Source: Deinococcus sp. HSC-46F16 (GTDB lineage Bacteria > Deinococcota > Deinococci > Deinococcales > Deinococcaceae). Taken from it: 64,000 nt of DNA. This document shows, piece after piece, positions 36,677 to 54,047 of the stretch. Numbering within the stretch: the first letter of the stretch is position 1; each line of letters starts with the position of its first letter. Both the position numbers and the translations under genes were made by a program. Under the pieces are notes generated by a model that was given only the letters and a program-made list of their open reading frames with translations, was not told where the DNA came from and made no database searches. The DNA lies in contig NZ_JALJZW010000006.1 of NCBI RefSeq assembly GCF_024171495.1, positions 62,001 to 126,000 of the forward strand, given 5' to 3'.

Positions 36677-38470
36677 CTAGTTGCCGCCGACCCGGCCGCT
36701 CGCCGAGACGCCGCCCACCAGCGCCGCGCGGATGCCCTGGGCGATGCCGAGCGCCACCCGGTCGAGGTAGTTGGTGTCCTTGAGGTTCAGGCCGTCGACC
36801 GGGTGGCTAGCGTAGCCGATCTCCACCAGGGCGGCGGGAATGCGGCTCTCGCGCAGCACGGCGAGCGAGCGGTTGCTGCGCAGGCCGCGCGAGTAGGCCC
36901 CGGTCGCCTCGACCATATGCTGTTGCAGCAGGCCCGCCAGCGAACTCGACAGCGGGTGGTTGCCGTTCCACCACGTCTCGATGCCGTAGCCGCGCAGGGC
37001 GGTGCTCGCGTCCATCGCGTTGACGTGGATGCTCACGAACAGTTGGGTGCCCGCCGCCCGGCCCACCCCGGCCCGCAGGTCGAGGTCGGTGCTCTTGGTG
37101 GGGTGCAATTCGCGGTCGCTGTCGCGGGTCAGCACCACGTCCACCCCCGCCGCCCGCAGCAGGTCGCGCACCCGCAGCGCCACGTCCAGCGTGACCTGCT
37201 TCTCGACGACCGAGCCGACCGCGCCGGGGTCCTTGCCCCCGTGCCCGGCGTCGATTACCACGCGCGGCTGCACCAGGCTGGTGCTGAGGGCCAGCAGCGC
37301 CGTGCCCCGGCTCACCGGAGTGGCGGGCACCGCCGCGACCACCTTCTCGCGCGGGGTCAGCGGCGTCAGGTTGGCGAGCGCGGGGGAGAGGTCGATCGCC
37401 AGCCGCGAGAGCGTGCTGCCTTCCAGCGGCGGCACCAGCAGCGCCCGCCAGCCGCTGCGCTCGGTGAGGGGCGTGCCGGTCAGCAGCGTCACCGTGACCC
37501 CGTTCGCGCTCGGCTCGTAGCGCCAGCCGCGCACCTCGGGGCTGACATTCTGGGCGCTCAGGGCCGCCGCCGTCACCCCGGTCAGTTCCACCCGCAGGCC
37601 CACCCCGCCGGGAATCAGGCGGTAGGTTGTGCCCGGCGGCAGGTCCAGCACGATGCGGGTCAGGCCCGGATTCTTGCCCACACGGGGGGCGCCCAGCGCC
37701 GTGCCCGCCGACGCCCCAGGGCTGACCCGGCCCGCCAGCGCACTGGGCTTGTTCGGATCGTGGCCGGGCAGGGCGGGGGGTGACGGCAGCGCCGCCCGGT
37801 TCGCGGGGGCAATCGCGTCGCCGGGCGGCAGTTGTTCGGCCAAAGCCTTGGGCACGGGGGGGGTGGCCGTCAGCGCCAGCGCGGGCGTGGCGGGCGTGGT
37901 CGCCGTGCGGACCAAGGCTTTCAGGGACGCGCTCGCCCCGCCCGAGAGGGTCGGCCCGAACTCCAGGATCAGCACCCGCGACCCGGAGGCCAGGGTCGCC
38001 TCGCTGGCCCGCCAGCCGTCCGTCAGCGAGAGCGGAAAGGGGGTGAACAGGGTCACCGAGCTGTTTCCGGCCCGGTATTCGCTCACGCTGGCCCCCAGCC
38101 GGGTGGTCACGGCGGGCATCACGCGGGCGCCCTTCACGTCCAGCCGCAGTCCCCCGAACGTGGGGTTGAGCGTATACGACACGCCCGGCGTCAGGTCGAA
38201 GACCACCCGCGTCTGCGAGCCGTCGCTGCTCGTGCGCGGGTTGCCGAAGGTTGCCTCGGTTGCTGCCGGAGCCTTTGGGGTCGCGGCAGGAGCTGCTGTC
38301 GCCGCCGGGCGGGGCGCCTCTGCGGGGGAACTTGGTCCCCCGGCGGCCCGCAGGTTGGGCAAAGACTGGGCCGGGGCCGTTCGCTGAAAGGGGTCGGTCT
38401 GCGCCCCCGCCCAGCACCCCGCCACACCGCACCACAAGACGGATGAGAGGAAGATGGTATGCGGCTTCAT
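36677..38470 (-). CDS. N-acetylmuramoyl-L-alanine amidase with AMIN-type domains
   Basis: A 597-residue exported cell-wall hydrolase. A signal peptide (MKPHTIFLSSVLWCGVAG) is followed by an Ala/Pro-rich linker, then two AMIN-like beta domains (TRVVFDLTPGVSYTLNP near residue 87 and TRIVLDLPPGTTYRLIPGG near residue 275). The Amidase_3 catalytic domain starts near residue 400: VVIDAGHGGKDPGA holds the first zinc His, SIHVNA the second, and ALVEIGYASHP the catalytic Glu. It cleaves the amide bond between MurNAc and the stem peptide outside the membrane, for cell separation. The ATG at 38470 begins the signal peptide. Confidence 0.92.
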   Translation of the reverse strand: MKPHTIFLSSVLWCGVAGCWAGAQTDPFQRTAPAQSLPNLRAAGGPSSPAEAPRPAATAAPAATPKAPAATEATFGNPRTSSDGSQTRVVFDLTPGVSYTLNPTFGGLRLDVKGARVMPAVTTRLGASVSEYRAGNSSVTLFTPFPLSLTDGWRASEATLASGSRVLILEFGPTLSGGASASLKALVRTATTPATPALALTATPPVPKALAEQLPPGDAIAPANRAALPSPPALPGHDPNKPSALAGRVSPGASAGTALGAPRVGKNPGLTRIVLDLPPGTTYRLIPGGVGLRVELTGVTAAALSAQNVSPEVRGWRYEPSANGVTVTLLTGTPLTERSGWRALLVPPLEGSTLSRLAIDLSPALANLTPLTPREKVVAAVPATPVSRGTALLALSTSLVQPRVVIDAGHGGKDPGAVGSVVEKQVTLDVALRVRDLLRAAGVDVVLTRDSDRELHPTKSTDLDLRAGVGRAAGTQLFVSIHVNAMDASTALRGYGIETWWNGNHPLSSSLAGLLQQHMVEATGAYSRGLRSNRSLAVLRESRIPAALVEIGYASHPVDGLNLKDTNYLDRVALGIAQGIRAALVGGVSASGRVGGN

Positions 38471-38533
38471 GTGTGCGCCTACTGTAATACTTAAGAGTGA
38501 GAAGCGCGACCTTTTCAGCTCATGAGGGTGAGC

Positions 38534-38562
38534 CCCGGCCGCTTCTGGCCGTCAAGGCCGGG
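38534..38562. promoter_or_regulatory. Inverted repeat between the amidase and dnaE genes
   Basis: CCCGGCC (38534-38540) is complementary to GGCCGGG (38556-38562). It lies upstream of the dnaE promoter; role unknown. Confidence 0.35.
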
Positions 38563-38591
38563 CACCACTGACCCGCAGGAGAGGTCCGGCC

Positions 38592-38597
38592 TAGACT
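38592..38597 (+). promoter_or_regulatory. Leaderless -10 element TAGACT of dnaE
   Basis: TAGACT ends six bases before the ATG at 38604; CTGACC (38568-38573), 18 bases upstream, is a fair -35. Confidence 0.6.
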
Positions 38598-38603
38598 CTG
38601 GAC

Positions 38604-42584
<3,981 letters not shown>

Positions 42585-42632
42585 GTTGGGGGCCGCTCGG
42601 CATCCTTGCTCACGCCCCCCTCCGGGACGGTA

Positions 42633-42638
42633 TACCCT
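42633..42638 (+). promoter_or_regulatory. -10 element TACCCT of the membrane-protein gene
   Basis: TACCCT ends nine bases before the ATG at 42648. Confidence 0.4.
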
Positions 42639-42647
42639 TCTTCCACC

Positions 42648-43580
42648 ATGACAACCCTGCTGACGCCGCGTCAGGACCTGGCCCTGCGAGTGCTGGCCGC
42701 CGCTGCCCTCGCCCTGTTCGCGGTGTGCGGCGCGTTGGTGTTCTTCCTGCTGCGGGCGTGGGCCGGAATGCCGGAGGACACGCGGGAGATTGGCATTCCC
42801 GCCCTGCACCTGGCCCGGATTCTGCCGCACCTTGCTTTTGAGATCACCCTGGGCCTGCTCGTGGGGCTGCTCGCGCTGGGGCTGCTGGGCTTCCGGGCAT
42901 GGGCGGCGGGGTTACCGAATCGGGACGATGCGGCGGCACGGCGGGCCTTTATCGGCGCGACTCAGGGCTTTCGCTGGGCGCTGGGGCTGGGCGTGCTGGC
43001 CGTCGTAGGCCTGCGGCTCTGGGCGATGGGGCAGCCGCAGCCCACCATGCAACTGCTGCCCGCCGGGCTGTACGCCTTCATCACGGTGGTGCTGGCGGTC
43101 AGCCTGACCGGGCCGCTGCTGGGCCTGCTGTGGCTGGGCTTCGGGGGACTGTCGCGCTGGGCGGGCCGGGTAGGGCCGTGGCAGCGGCAGCCCGGACCCT
43201 CGGGGGCGCTGCACCGGGCCTTGCGGAACGCGACCTCGCCCCTGAAATACGCCGCCGCGCTGCTGCTGGGGCTAGGACTGTGGATGCTGCCCGCGACCCT
43301 GTTCCGGGTGACCACGGCCGAGTACTTCATCACCGACTTCGACGGCGTGGTGGCGGGCCAGCTTCAGCCCATGATCGCCGTGCTGGTGGGATTGTTGCTG
43401 GTCCTGGGCTGCACGCTGGTGCTGTGGCGCTCGCTCGCGCGGCAGGTGTGCCACGCGCTGGACGAGCAGCGCAGCCCCGTCTCCGAACTGATCTACCGCT
43501 CCCCGGTGGCGGGGGTGGACCGCACCGTCCGCGAGACGCCCGCGTCGGTGCTGCGCCGGGCGGTGCGGCCCCCCTACTGA
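42648..43580 (+). CDS. Multi-pass membrane protein of unknown function, 310 aa
   Basis: Not recognised. Six or seven hydrophobic segments are visible, for example VLAAAALALFAVCGALVFFL, LGLLVGLLALGLLGFRAWA, FRWALGLGVLAVVGLRLWAM, FITVVLAVSLTGPLLGLLWL, AALLLGLGLWMLPATLF and PMIAVLVGLLLVLGCTLVLW. The C-terminal ~50 residues are soluble and basic. No transporter signature or catalytic motif stands out. The ATG at 42648 follows a possible TACCCT -10. It converges with the pilT paralogue across a 13-bp hairpin. Confidence 0.7.
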   Translation: MTTLLTPRQDLALRVLAAAALALFAVCGALVFFLLRAWAGMPEDTREIGIPALHLARILPHLAFEITLGLLVGLLALGLLGFRAWAAGLPNRDDAAARRAFIGATQGFRWALGLGVLAVVGLRLWAMGQPQPTMQLLPAGLYAFITVVLAVSLTGPLLGLLWLGFGGLSRWAGRVGPWQRQPGPSGALHRALRNATSPLKYAAALLLGLGLWMLPATLFRVTTAEYFITDFDGVVAGQLQPMIAVLVGLLLVLGCTLVLWRSLARQVCHALDEQRSPVSELIYRSPVAGVDRTVRETPASVLRRAVRPPY

Positions 43581-43594
43581 TTACCTCCATGTGA

Positions 43595-43627
43595 ACCCGG
43601 CACGCCCTGACAGTGGGCGTGCCGGGT
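43595..43627. terminator. Hairpin between convergent genes
   Basis: ACCCGGCACGCCC (43595-43607) pairs perfectly with GGGCGTGCCGGGT (43615-43627), loop TGACAGT. It can end both the membrane-protein gene and the pilT paralogue. Confidence 0.75.
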
Positions 43628-43641
43628 CTTCGTGCTGGGGC

Positions 43642-44721
<1,080 letters not shown>

Positions 44722-44729
44722 CGCCGCCC

Positions 44730-44735
44730 AGGGTA
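44730..44735 (-). promoter_or_regulatory. Leaderless -10 element TACCCT of the pilT paralogue
   Basis: TACCCT on the minus strand ends eight bases before the ATG at 44721. Confidence 0.5.
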
Positions 44736-44770
44736 GGGGAGGGGGTCTTACAGCTTTCTACGGCGCTCCA

Positions 44771-45235
44771 CTACGTCGGCCTGCACCCCGGAATGTCGAG
44801 GTCCACCACCTCGCCCACCAGCCCCAGCGCCTGGAGGCGGCGGGCAATCAGGGAGCGGTGACACTCGGCGGGGTCCGCCTCGTAGCACAGCAGGACCACC
44901 CGCTCCCGCGCGGCGAGGTTGCCCAGCTCCTCCAGCGCCTCCCCCTGGGTGGCGAGGTGCAGGGTGTAGGCCGCCTCCATGGCGCGGAAATCGTGGTCGA
45001 GCTTGTACGCCTTGCGCACCGGGGGCGGCGTCCCCAGCGCCTGCAGGTGGCGGTAGCCGATGCCCCGGTCCGCCAGCGCCTGCGCGAGTGCGGTCTTGCT
45101 GTAGCCCCGGCGGCGGCTCTGCGCCCGCTCACGGGTGTCGGCGAGCAGGGTCACGCCCGCCGCCTCCAGGGTGGCGAGAAAGGCGTCTGGGTCGGCCCCC
45201 TCGTAGCCGACCGTCCAGAGGGTGGGCAGGGTCAC
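44771..45235 (-). CDS. DUF488 family protein
   Basis: A 154-residue protein of the DUF488 family. LWTVGYEGADPDAFLATLEA is the N-terminal signature, DTRERAQSRRRGYSK the conserved basic loop, and VVLLCYEADPAECHRSLIAR the Cys/His segment that ends the domain. Biochemical function is unknown for the family; nucleic-acid-related roles have been proposed. It begins with GTG overlapping the stop of the DinB-like gene (GTGA), so the two are coupled. Confidence 0.85.
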   Translation of the reverse strand: MTLPTLWTVGYEGADPDAFLATLEAAGVTLLADTRERAQSRRRGYSKTALAQALADRGIGYRHLQALGTPPPVRKAYKLDHDFRAMEAAYTLHLATQGEALEELGNLAARERVVLLCYEADPAECHRSLIARRLQALGLVGEVVDLDIPGCRPT

Positions 45236-45816
45236 TCGCCCAGGGCCTTGGCTTCCTTGGCCCCGCGCACCCGGCGACTTTCCACGTCCGCGTGCTGGGC
45301 CAGGTAGCGCAACCAGCCCTTGGGCGTCAGCGGCCCCAGCCCGTTGTGCTCGACCGTGGTGCCCCCCTCGGGTGGCGAGGCGTTCAGGCGCCGAGCGAGG
45401 TCCACCGTCCGCGAGCGGGTCTGGGAGAGGAGGTCCTGCAACTCGCGCAGCGAGACGCCCGCGCCGGGCTTGTAGGGGTGGTGCTCGTCGCGCACGAACT
45501 CGCGCTCGCCCAGCGCCACGCGCAGCCGCTCCTGGCCCCAGCGCTCGATGCCGATGATGTGGGTCAGCACGGCCCGGTTGGCCTGGGTGTCGGCGGCGCG
45601 GCCCGCCCGCTGGAAGAGGGCGATGCCGGAGCGCTCCAGCCCCTGGGCAAGTTCGGCGTAGCTCTGGCGGGCGGCGGGGCGCTCCAGCGCCTGCGCCACG
45701 AACAGTTCCTTCACGTCGTCCTTGCGGTACCGGGCCACGTAGGCGGCCCCGGCGGCCACCCCGACCGTCGCCACGGTGACGACGGCGGGCACGAACACTT
45801 TGCTGCGCTTGGTCAT
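45232..45816 (-). CDS. Membrane-anchored DinB-superfamily protein
   Basis: A 194-residue protein. One N-terminal hydrophobic segment (VFVPAVVTVATVGVAAGAAY) could be an anchor or uncleaved signal. The rest is a four-helix bundle of DinB/YfiT type: LTHIIGIERWGQERLRVALG and WLRYLAQHADVESRRVRG carry the first and last His of the usual metal triad, and the middle DEHHPYK region may supply the second. Members bind a divalent metal; some are thiol-dependent transferases or damage-inducible. An anchor is uncommon. The ATG at 45816 follows TAGACT by six bases. Confidence 0.75.
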   Translation of the reverse strand: MTKRSKVFVPAVVTVATVGVAAGAAYVARYRKDDVKELFVAQALERPAARQSYAELAQGLERSGIALFQRAGRAADTQANRAVLTHIIGIERWGQERLRVALGEREFVRDEHHPYKPGAGVSLRELQDLLSQTRSRTVDLARRLNASPPEGGTTVEHNGLGPLTPKGWLRYLAQHADVESRRVRGAKEAKALGE

Positions 45817-45820
45817 GAAC

Positions 45821-46402
45821 TCAGTCTAGAGTTTGCTGGCCCGTCTGCGCCGAAGCACCCAGCACCCTTTCCGGCATCCCGATCAGCCCCACCCGCGAGT
45901 CCGGCGGGCAGGGCAAGGTAGCCGCCAGCATCAGCGGGTGCGCCAGCGTGTACTCGGGCACGCCGAGGCCCAGGCCCCGTGCCCCCCAGCCGAAGCCCTT
46001 GCCCAGCCGCCCACCCGCGCGGTCCACGGCGACGCAGGCGAGGACGGCGGCCTGCGCCCCCTCCGGATGCAGCCTCGGCTCGCCCACGCGGGGCATGGCC
46101 CGGAGCTGCGCCCCGGCCGGGTCAGTCAGGCGCCAGTACCACCCTTCCCGCGTCTGGTGCGGGACGTAGAGGGTCAGGCCCGAGGCCAGCGCGAGCTTGC
46201 GCAGCGGGTACAGCACCCGGTCCCCGCCCACGATCAGGGCGCGGTGCCCGGCGACCTCCGGGTGCGAGAGCAGCGACCGCGCCGCCTGGGCGGCCCCGAT
46301 GAAATTGGGATGGTGCCCGTGCGGCGGCAGCGGGTACGCGCAGGCCCGCTCGCGCATCAGCCGCGTCCAGACCGCCTCACGGTGGGCACCGGGCAGGGTC
46401 AC
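45821..46402 (-). CDS. 5-formyltetrahydrofolate cyclo-ligase family protein (divergent)
   Basis: A 193-residue protein with the layout of 5-formyltetrahydrofolate cyclo-ligase: an N-terminal helix with R/W residues (EAVWTRLMRERACAYPLPP), a middle VLYPLRKLALASGLTLYVP, and GGRLGKGFGWGARGLGLG where true enzymes have the ATP loop G-x-R-L-G-x-G-x-G-Y-Y-D-R. The YYDR part is not conserved here, so ATP-dependent ring closure may be altered or lost. It could equally belong to the MTHFSD-like branch. The GTG at 46402 follows TAAGCC by six bases. Confidence 0.7.
   Translation of the reverse strand: MTLPGAHREAVWTRLMRERACAYPLPPHGHHPNFIGAAQAARSLLSHPEVAGHRALIVGGDRVLYPLRKLALASGLTLYVPHQTREGWYWRLTDPAGAQLRAMPRVGEPRLHPEGAQAAVLACVAVDRAGGRLGKGFGWGARGLGLGVPEYTLAHPLMLAATLPCPPDSRVGLIGMPERVLGASAQTGQQTLD
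45823..45828 (-). promoter_or_regulatory. Leaderless -10 element TAGACT inside the end of the upstream gene
   Basis: TAGACT on the minus strand ends six bases before the ATG at 45816 and overlaps the last codons and stop of the cyclo-ligase-like gene (stop 45821-45823). Confidence 0.55.
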
Positions 46403-46411
46403 GGCGCGGGC

Positions 46412-47308
<897 letters not shown>

Positions 47309-47366
47309 TGAACCGGGGGCCACTGTGGGAAGTAAAGCAGGGTTGAGCCTGGGCGCGGCGGGGGGA

Positions 47367-48152
<786 letters not shown>

Positions 48153-48159
48153 GGGGGGG

Positions 48160-48165
48160 ACTGTA
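48160..48165 (-). promoter_or_regulatory. Leaderless -10 element TACAGT of fabI
   Basis: TACAGT on the minus strand ends seven bases before the ATG at 48152. Confidence 0.6.
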
Positions 48166-48230
48166 GCAACGCGGCGGGGGTGAGGGTTGGAGTGGGTGCA
48201 AAGAGAGGGAAAGTGGGCAGGCTGGGGCGT

Positions 48231-48467
48231 CTAGCGGGGCCGCCGGAAGTCCCGACGGGCGAGCCGGGCCAGTCCGAAGCAGAAGACCCAGCCCAGCAGC
48301 GCGGTCAGCAGGGCGAGGGGCCAGAGAGGCTGGACGTCAGGGTCGACTTTGCCCATGAGTGCCCCAACGGTCACCCAGGTGTACAGCCCCCCAACGATGC
48401 CCGCGCCGCTTGCGAGAAGCCCGTAGACCAGCACTCTCAGGCGTAGCACGAGGGGGGAAGCCTTCAT
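48231..48467 (-). CDS. Two-helix membrane protein, 78 aa
   Basis: Not recognised. Two hydrophobic segments (VLVYGLLASGAGIVGGLYTW and LWPLALLTALLGWVFCFGLA) are separated by a short loop, and the tail is Arg-rich (RLARRDFRRPR), so the C-terminus should be cytoplasmic. I prefer the ATG at 48467 because CATGCT (48475-48480) lies seven bases upstream as a leaderless -10. A longer start at ATG 48521 would add 18 residues of no clear character and would read through that element. Confidence 0.6.
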   Translation of the reverse strand: MKASPLVLRLRVLVYGLLASGAGIVGGLYTWVTVGALMGKVDPDVQPLWPLALLTALLGWVFCFGLARLARRDFRRPR

Positions 48468-48474
48468 CGGCCTC

Positions 48475-48480
48475 AGCATG
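48475..48480 (-). promoter_or_regulatory. Possible leaderless -10 element CATGCT
   Basis: CATGCT on the minus strand ends seven bases before the ATG at 48467. As at 13049, it contains an ATG that could be mistaken for a start. Confidence 0.4.
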
Positions 48481-48558
48481 GCACGCTGGCCGGGGACAGA
48501 AACGCTGAGATCGGCTGACATAGGGAAGAGAGGGCAAGCGCAAAAGCGAGGTTATCCT

Positions 48559-48593
48559 CTCTCCCCCCGTGGGAGAGGGCCTTGCGGAGCAAG
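48559..48593. repeat. Double-hairpin intergenic repeat
   Basis: CTCTCCC (48559-48565) pairs with GGGAGAG (48571-48577), and CTTGC (48581-48585) with GCAAG (48589-48593), followed by GGGTGAGGG. Words of this type are common as dispersed intergenic repeats in many bacteria. Confidence 0.5.
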
Positions 48594-48637
48594 GGGTGAG
48601 GGGGCCACCGAGTCACCCCAACCACACCAAGCCTCTC

Positions 48638-48664
48638 GGCTGGCCGCTGAGAGCTGGCGGCTTC
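48638..48664. repeat. Short palindrome-rich repeat, copy 2
   Basis: GGCTGGCCGCTG and GCTGGCGGCTTC occur side by side, reusing the words found at 23050-23076 and 53980-54044 in a different order. Confidence 0.45.
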
Positions 48665-48726
48665 TCCGCCCCCTCCACACCCCCGCCGGGGGTACACCCG
48701 TCAGACTTCGGTGAGACATGCGCCCC

Positions 48727-48732
48727 GATACT
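48727..48732 (+). promoter_or_regulatory. Possible leaderless -10 element GATACT
   Basis: GATACT ends nine bases before the ATG at 48742 and lies downstream of the alternative ATG at 48718. Confidence 0.35.
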
Positions 48733-48741
48733 GACCCCCTG

Positions 48742-49481
<740 letters not shown>

Positions 49482-49485
<4 letters not shown>

Positions 49486-49982
49486 GCCTGCTGCGCCCCC
49501 GCGACGTGCTCGGGCACGTTCATGACATCACTCCCGAGTTTCTGGCGGCGCGGGGCCTGCGCGGCCTGCTGCTCGACCTCGACAACACCTTGATTCCCTA
49601 CGGCAGCTACGAGGAACGGGCCGACGTAATGGCCTGGGCCGCCGACCTGCGCCGGGCGGGGATTCGGCTCTACCTGCTCAGCAACGCGACGGGGAGGCGT
49701 GCCCGCTTCTGGCTGGACAAGCTCGGCTTCGAGGGCGTCGGGATGGCGGGCAAACCCAATCCCCGCGCGTTCCGTCAGGCGCTCGGCAAACTTGGCCTCC
49801 CGCCCTATCAGGTCGGCATGGTGGGCGATCAGGTCTTCACCGACGTGCTGGGCGGCAATCTCGCGGGAATGCACACCATCCTCGTTCACCCGCTGGCCGA
49901 CAACGCCCTGCCGCACACCCGCGTGACCCGCAAGCTCGAACGCGCGGTTCTCAAACGCTACGGACACGACTGGCGGGCCTAG
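49482..49982 (+). CDS. YqeG-family HAD phosphatase
   Basis: A 166-residue haloacid-dehalogenase-type phosphatase (IIIA subgroup). Motif I is LLLDLDNTLIPYG near residue 30 (both Asp present), motif II is LLSNATGRRA, the conserved Lys is in AGKPNPRAF, and motif III is VGMVGDQVFTDVLGGN. In other bacteria members are phosphatidylglycerophosphate phosphatase-like. GTG 49482 overlaps the previous stop (GTGA), so it is coupled to the YfiH-type gene. Confidence 0.88.
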
Positions 49983-50020
49983 CCCCGCGTTCTCTTTCCC
50001 TTCCCCCTACAGGAGACACA

Positions 50021-52690
<2,670 letters not shown>

Positions 52691-52745
52691 CCGTCGCCCA
52701 CCGCCCACCCCTCACTTCCCTTTTTCCCACCCGCCGAGGTACCCC

Positions 52746-53978
52746 ATGACCCTAGCCGCTCCCGACATCACCGACATCCTGCGTTTCGCCGCCGAAAAGG
52801 GCGCGTCCGACATCATCCTGACGGTGGGGCTGCCGCCGCAGTTCAAGCTCAGCGGGACCTACGAGGTGCAGCAGGGCATGGCTCCGCTCGCCGCGACCGA
52901 GACCCGCAAGCTGATGTACTCGATGATGAACGAGCGCCAGCAGCGCACCTTCGAGGAGAAGCGCGAGCTGGACTTCTCGTTCGCCCTGGGGGAAAAGGCC
53001 CGCTTCCGCGTGAACGCCTTTATGCAGCGCGGCTTTGTGGGCGGGGTCATGCGCCTGATTCCCACCACCATTCGCAGCGCCGCCGAGATGGGCCTGCCGC
53101 AGAACATCACCGACATCGCCAACGCGCCGCGCGGACTGGTCCTCGTGACCGGGCCGACCGGCTCGGGCAAGTCGACCACCCTCGCCGCGATGATCGACCA
53201 CATCAACGTCACCAAGAAGCTGCACATCGTGACCATCGAGGACCCCATCGAGTTCATGCACTCGCACAAGCAGAGCATCGTGAACCAGCGCGAGATCGGG
53301 TCGGACACCATGAGCTTCGCGGACGCGCTGCGGGCCTCGCTGCGGCAGGCCCCCGACGTGATTCTGGTGGGCGAGATGCGCGACTACGAAACGATCCGCG
53401 CCGCCGTGACCGCCGCCGAAACCGGGCACCTCGTGATGGGCACCCTGCACACCAACTCGGCCCCCGAGTCCATCGACCGCATCGTGGACGTGTTCCCGGA
53501 AGAGCAGCAGGAGCAGATCCGGGTGCAGCTCGCCAACAACCTCGTCGCCGTGATGACCCAGCAGCTCCTGCCCCGCGCTGACGGTCCGGGGCGGGTCCTC
53601 GCCTACGAACTGCTGATCGCCAACCCGGCCGTCCGGGCGCTGATCCGCGAGGGCAAGACCTTCCAGATCGTCTCCACCATGCAGACCGGGGCACGCGAGG
53701 GCATGGTCACGATGGACGCCTTCCTGGCGAACCTCTACCGCCGCCGGGTGATCTCCTACGAGACGGGCGTGGCGCGGGCCGTGGACCCCAAGGAGTTCGC
53801 CCGTCTCGCCAACGACCCCAACGCGGGGGTGGGCGGCGCGACCTACACGCCGCCGACGGCTCCGGCGGCGCCTGCCCCCGCCCAGCCCGCAGGCGCAGCG
53901 CTCGGGCGCACGGCGGCGGGGACGAGTACGACCACGACCCAATCGGGCACGGCGCAGACGCAGTTCGGGCGGCGCTGA
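52746..53978 (+). CDS. pilT: Type IV pilus retraction ATPase
   Basis: A 410-residue hexameric ATPase for twitching motility and DNA uptake. KGASDIILTVGLPPQFKLSG is the N-terminal domain, VTGPTGSGKSTTLAAMIDHI (near residue 133) is Walker A, IEDPIEFMHSHKQSIVNQRE the Asp box, APDVILVGEMRDYETI Walker B and TGHLVMGTLHTNSAPESIDR the His box. The last ~45 residues are an unusual Ala/Pro/Thr-rich disordered tail. The gap from pilB is 55 bases, so a pilB-pilT operon is likely. A 12-bp hairpin repeat follows. Confidence 0.95.
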   Translation: MTLAAPDITDILRFAAEKGASDIILTVGLPPQFKLSGTYEVQQGMAPLAATETRKLMYSMMNERQQRTFEEKRELDFSFALGEKARFRVNAFMQRGFVGGVMRLIPTTIRSAAEMGLPQNITDIANAPRGLVLVTGPTGSGKSTTLAAMIDHINVTKKLHIVTIEDPIEFMHSHKQSIVNQREIGSDTMSFADALRASLRQAPDVILVGEMRDYETIRAAVTAAETGHLVMGTLHTNSAPESIDRIVDVFPEEQQEQIRVQLANNLVAVMTQQLLPRADGPGRVLAYELLIANPAVRALIREGKTFQIVSTMQTGAREGMVTMDAFLANLYRRRVISYETGVARAVDPKEFARLANDPNAGVGGATYTPPTAPAAPAPAQPAGAALGRTAAGTSTTTTQSGTAQTQFGRR

Positions 53979-53979
53979 G

Positions 53980-54044
53980 AGCGGCCAGCCGCCAGCCTGG
54001 GGGGCCGAAGCGTCAGCCCACCGCTGGCGGCTGGAAGCGGGCCG
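53980..54044. repeat. Inverted pair of the short palindromic repeat; likely terminator
   Basis: CCAGCCGCCAGC (53985-53996) is perfectly complementary to GCTGGCGGCTGG (54023-54034). The right arm GCTGGCGGCTGGAAGC is identical to the reverse complement of bases 23061-23076. It lies between the convergent pilT and DUF4403-like genes and may act as a terminator for both. Confidence 0.6.
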
Positions 54045-54047
54045 TCC

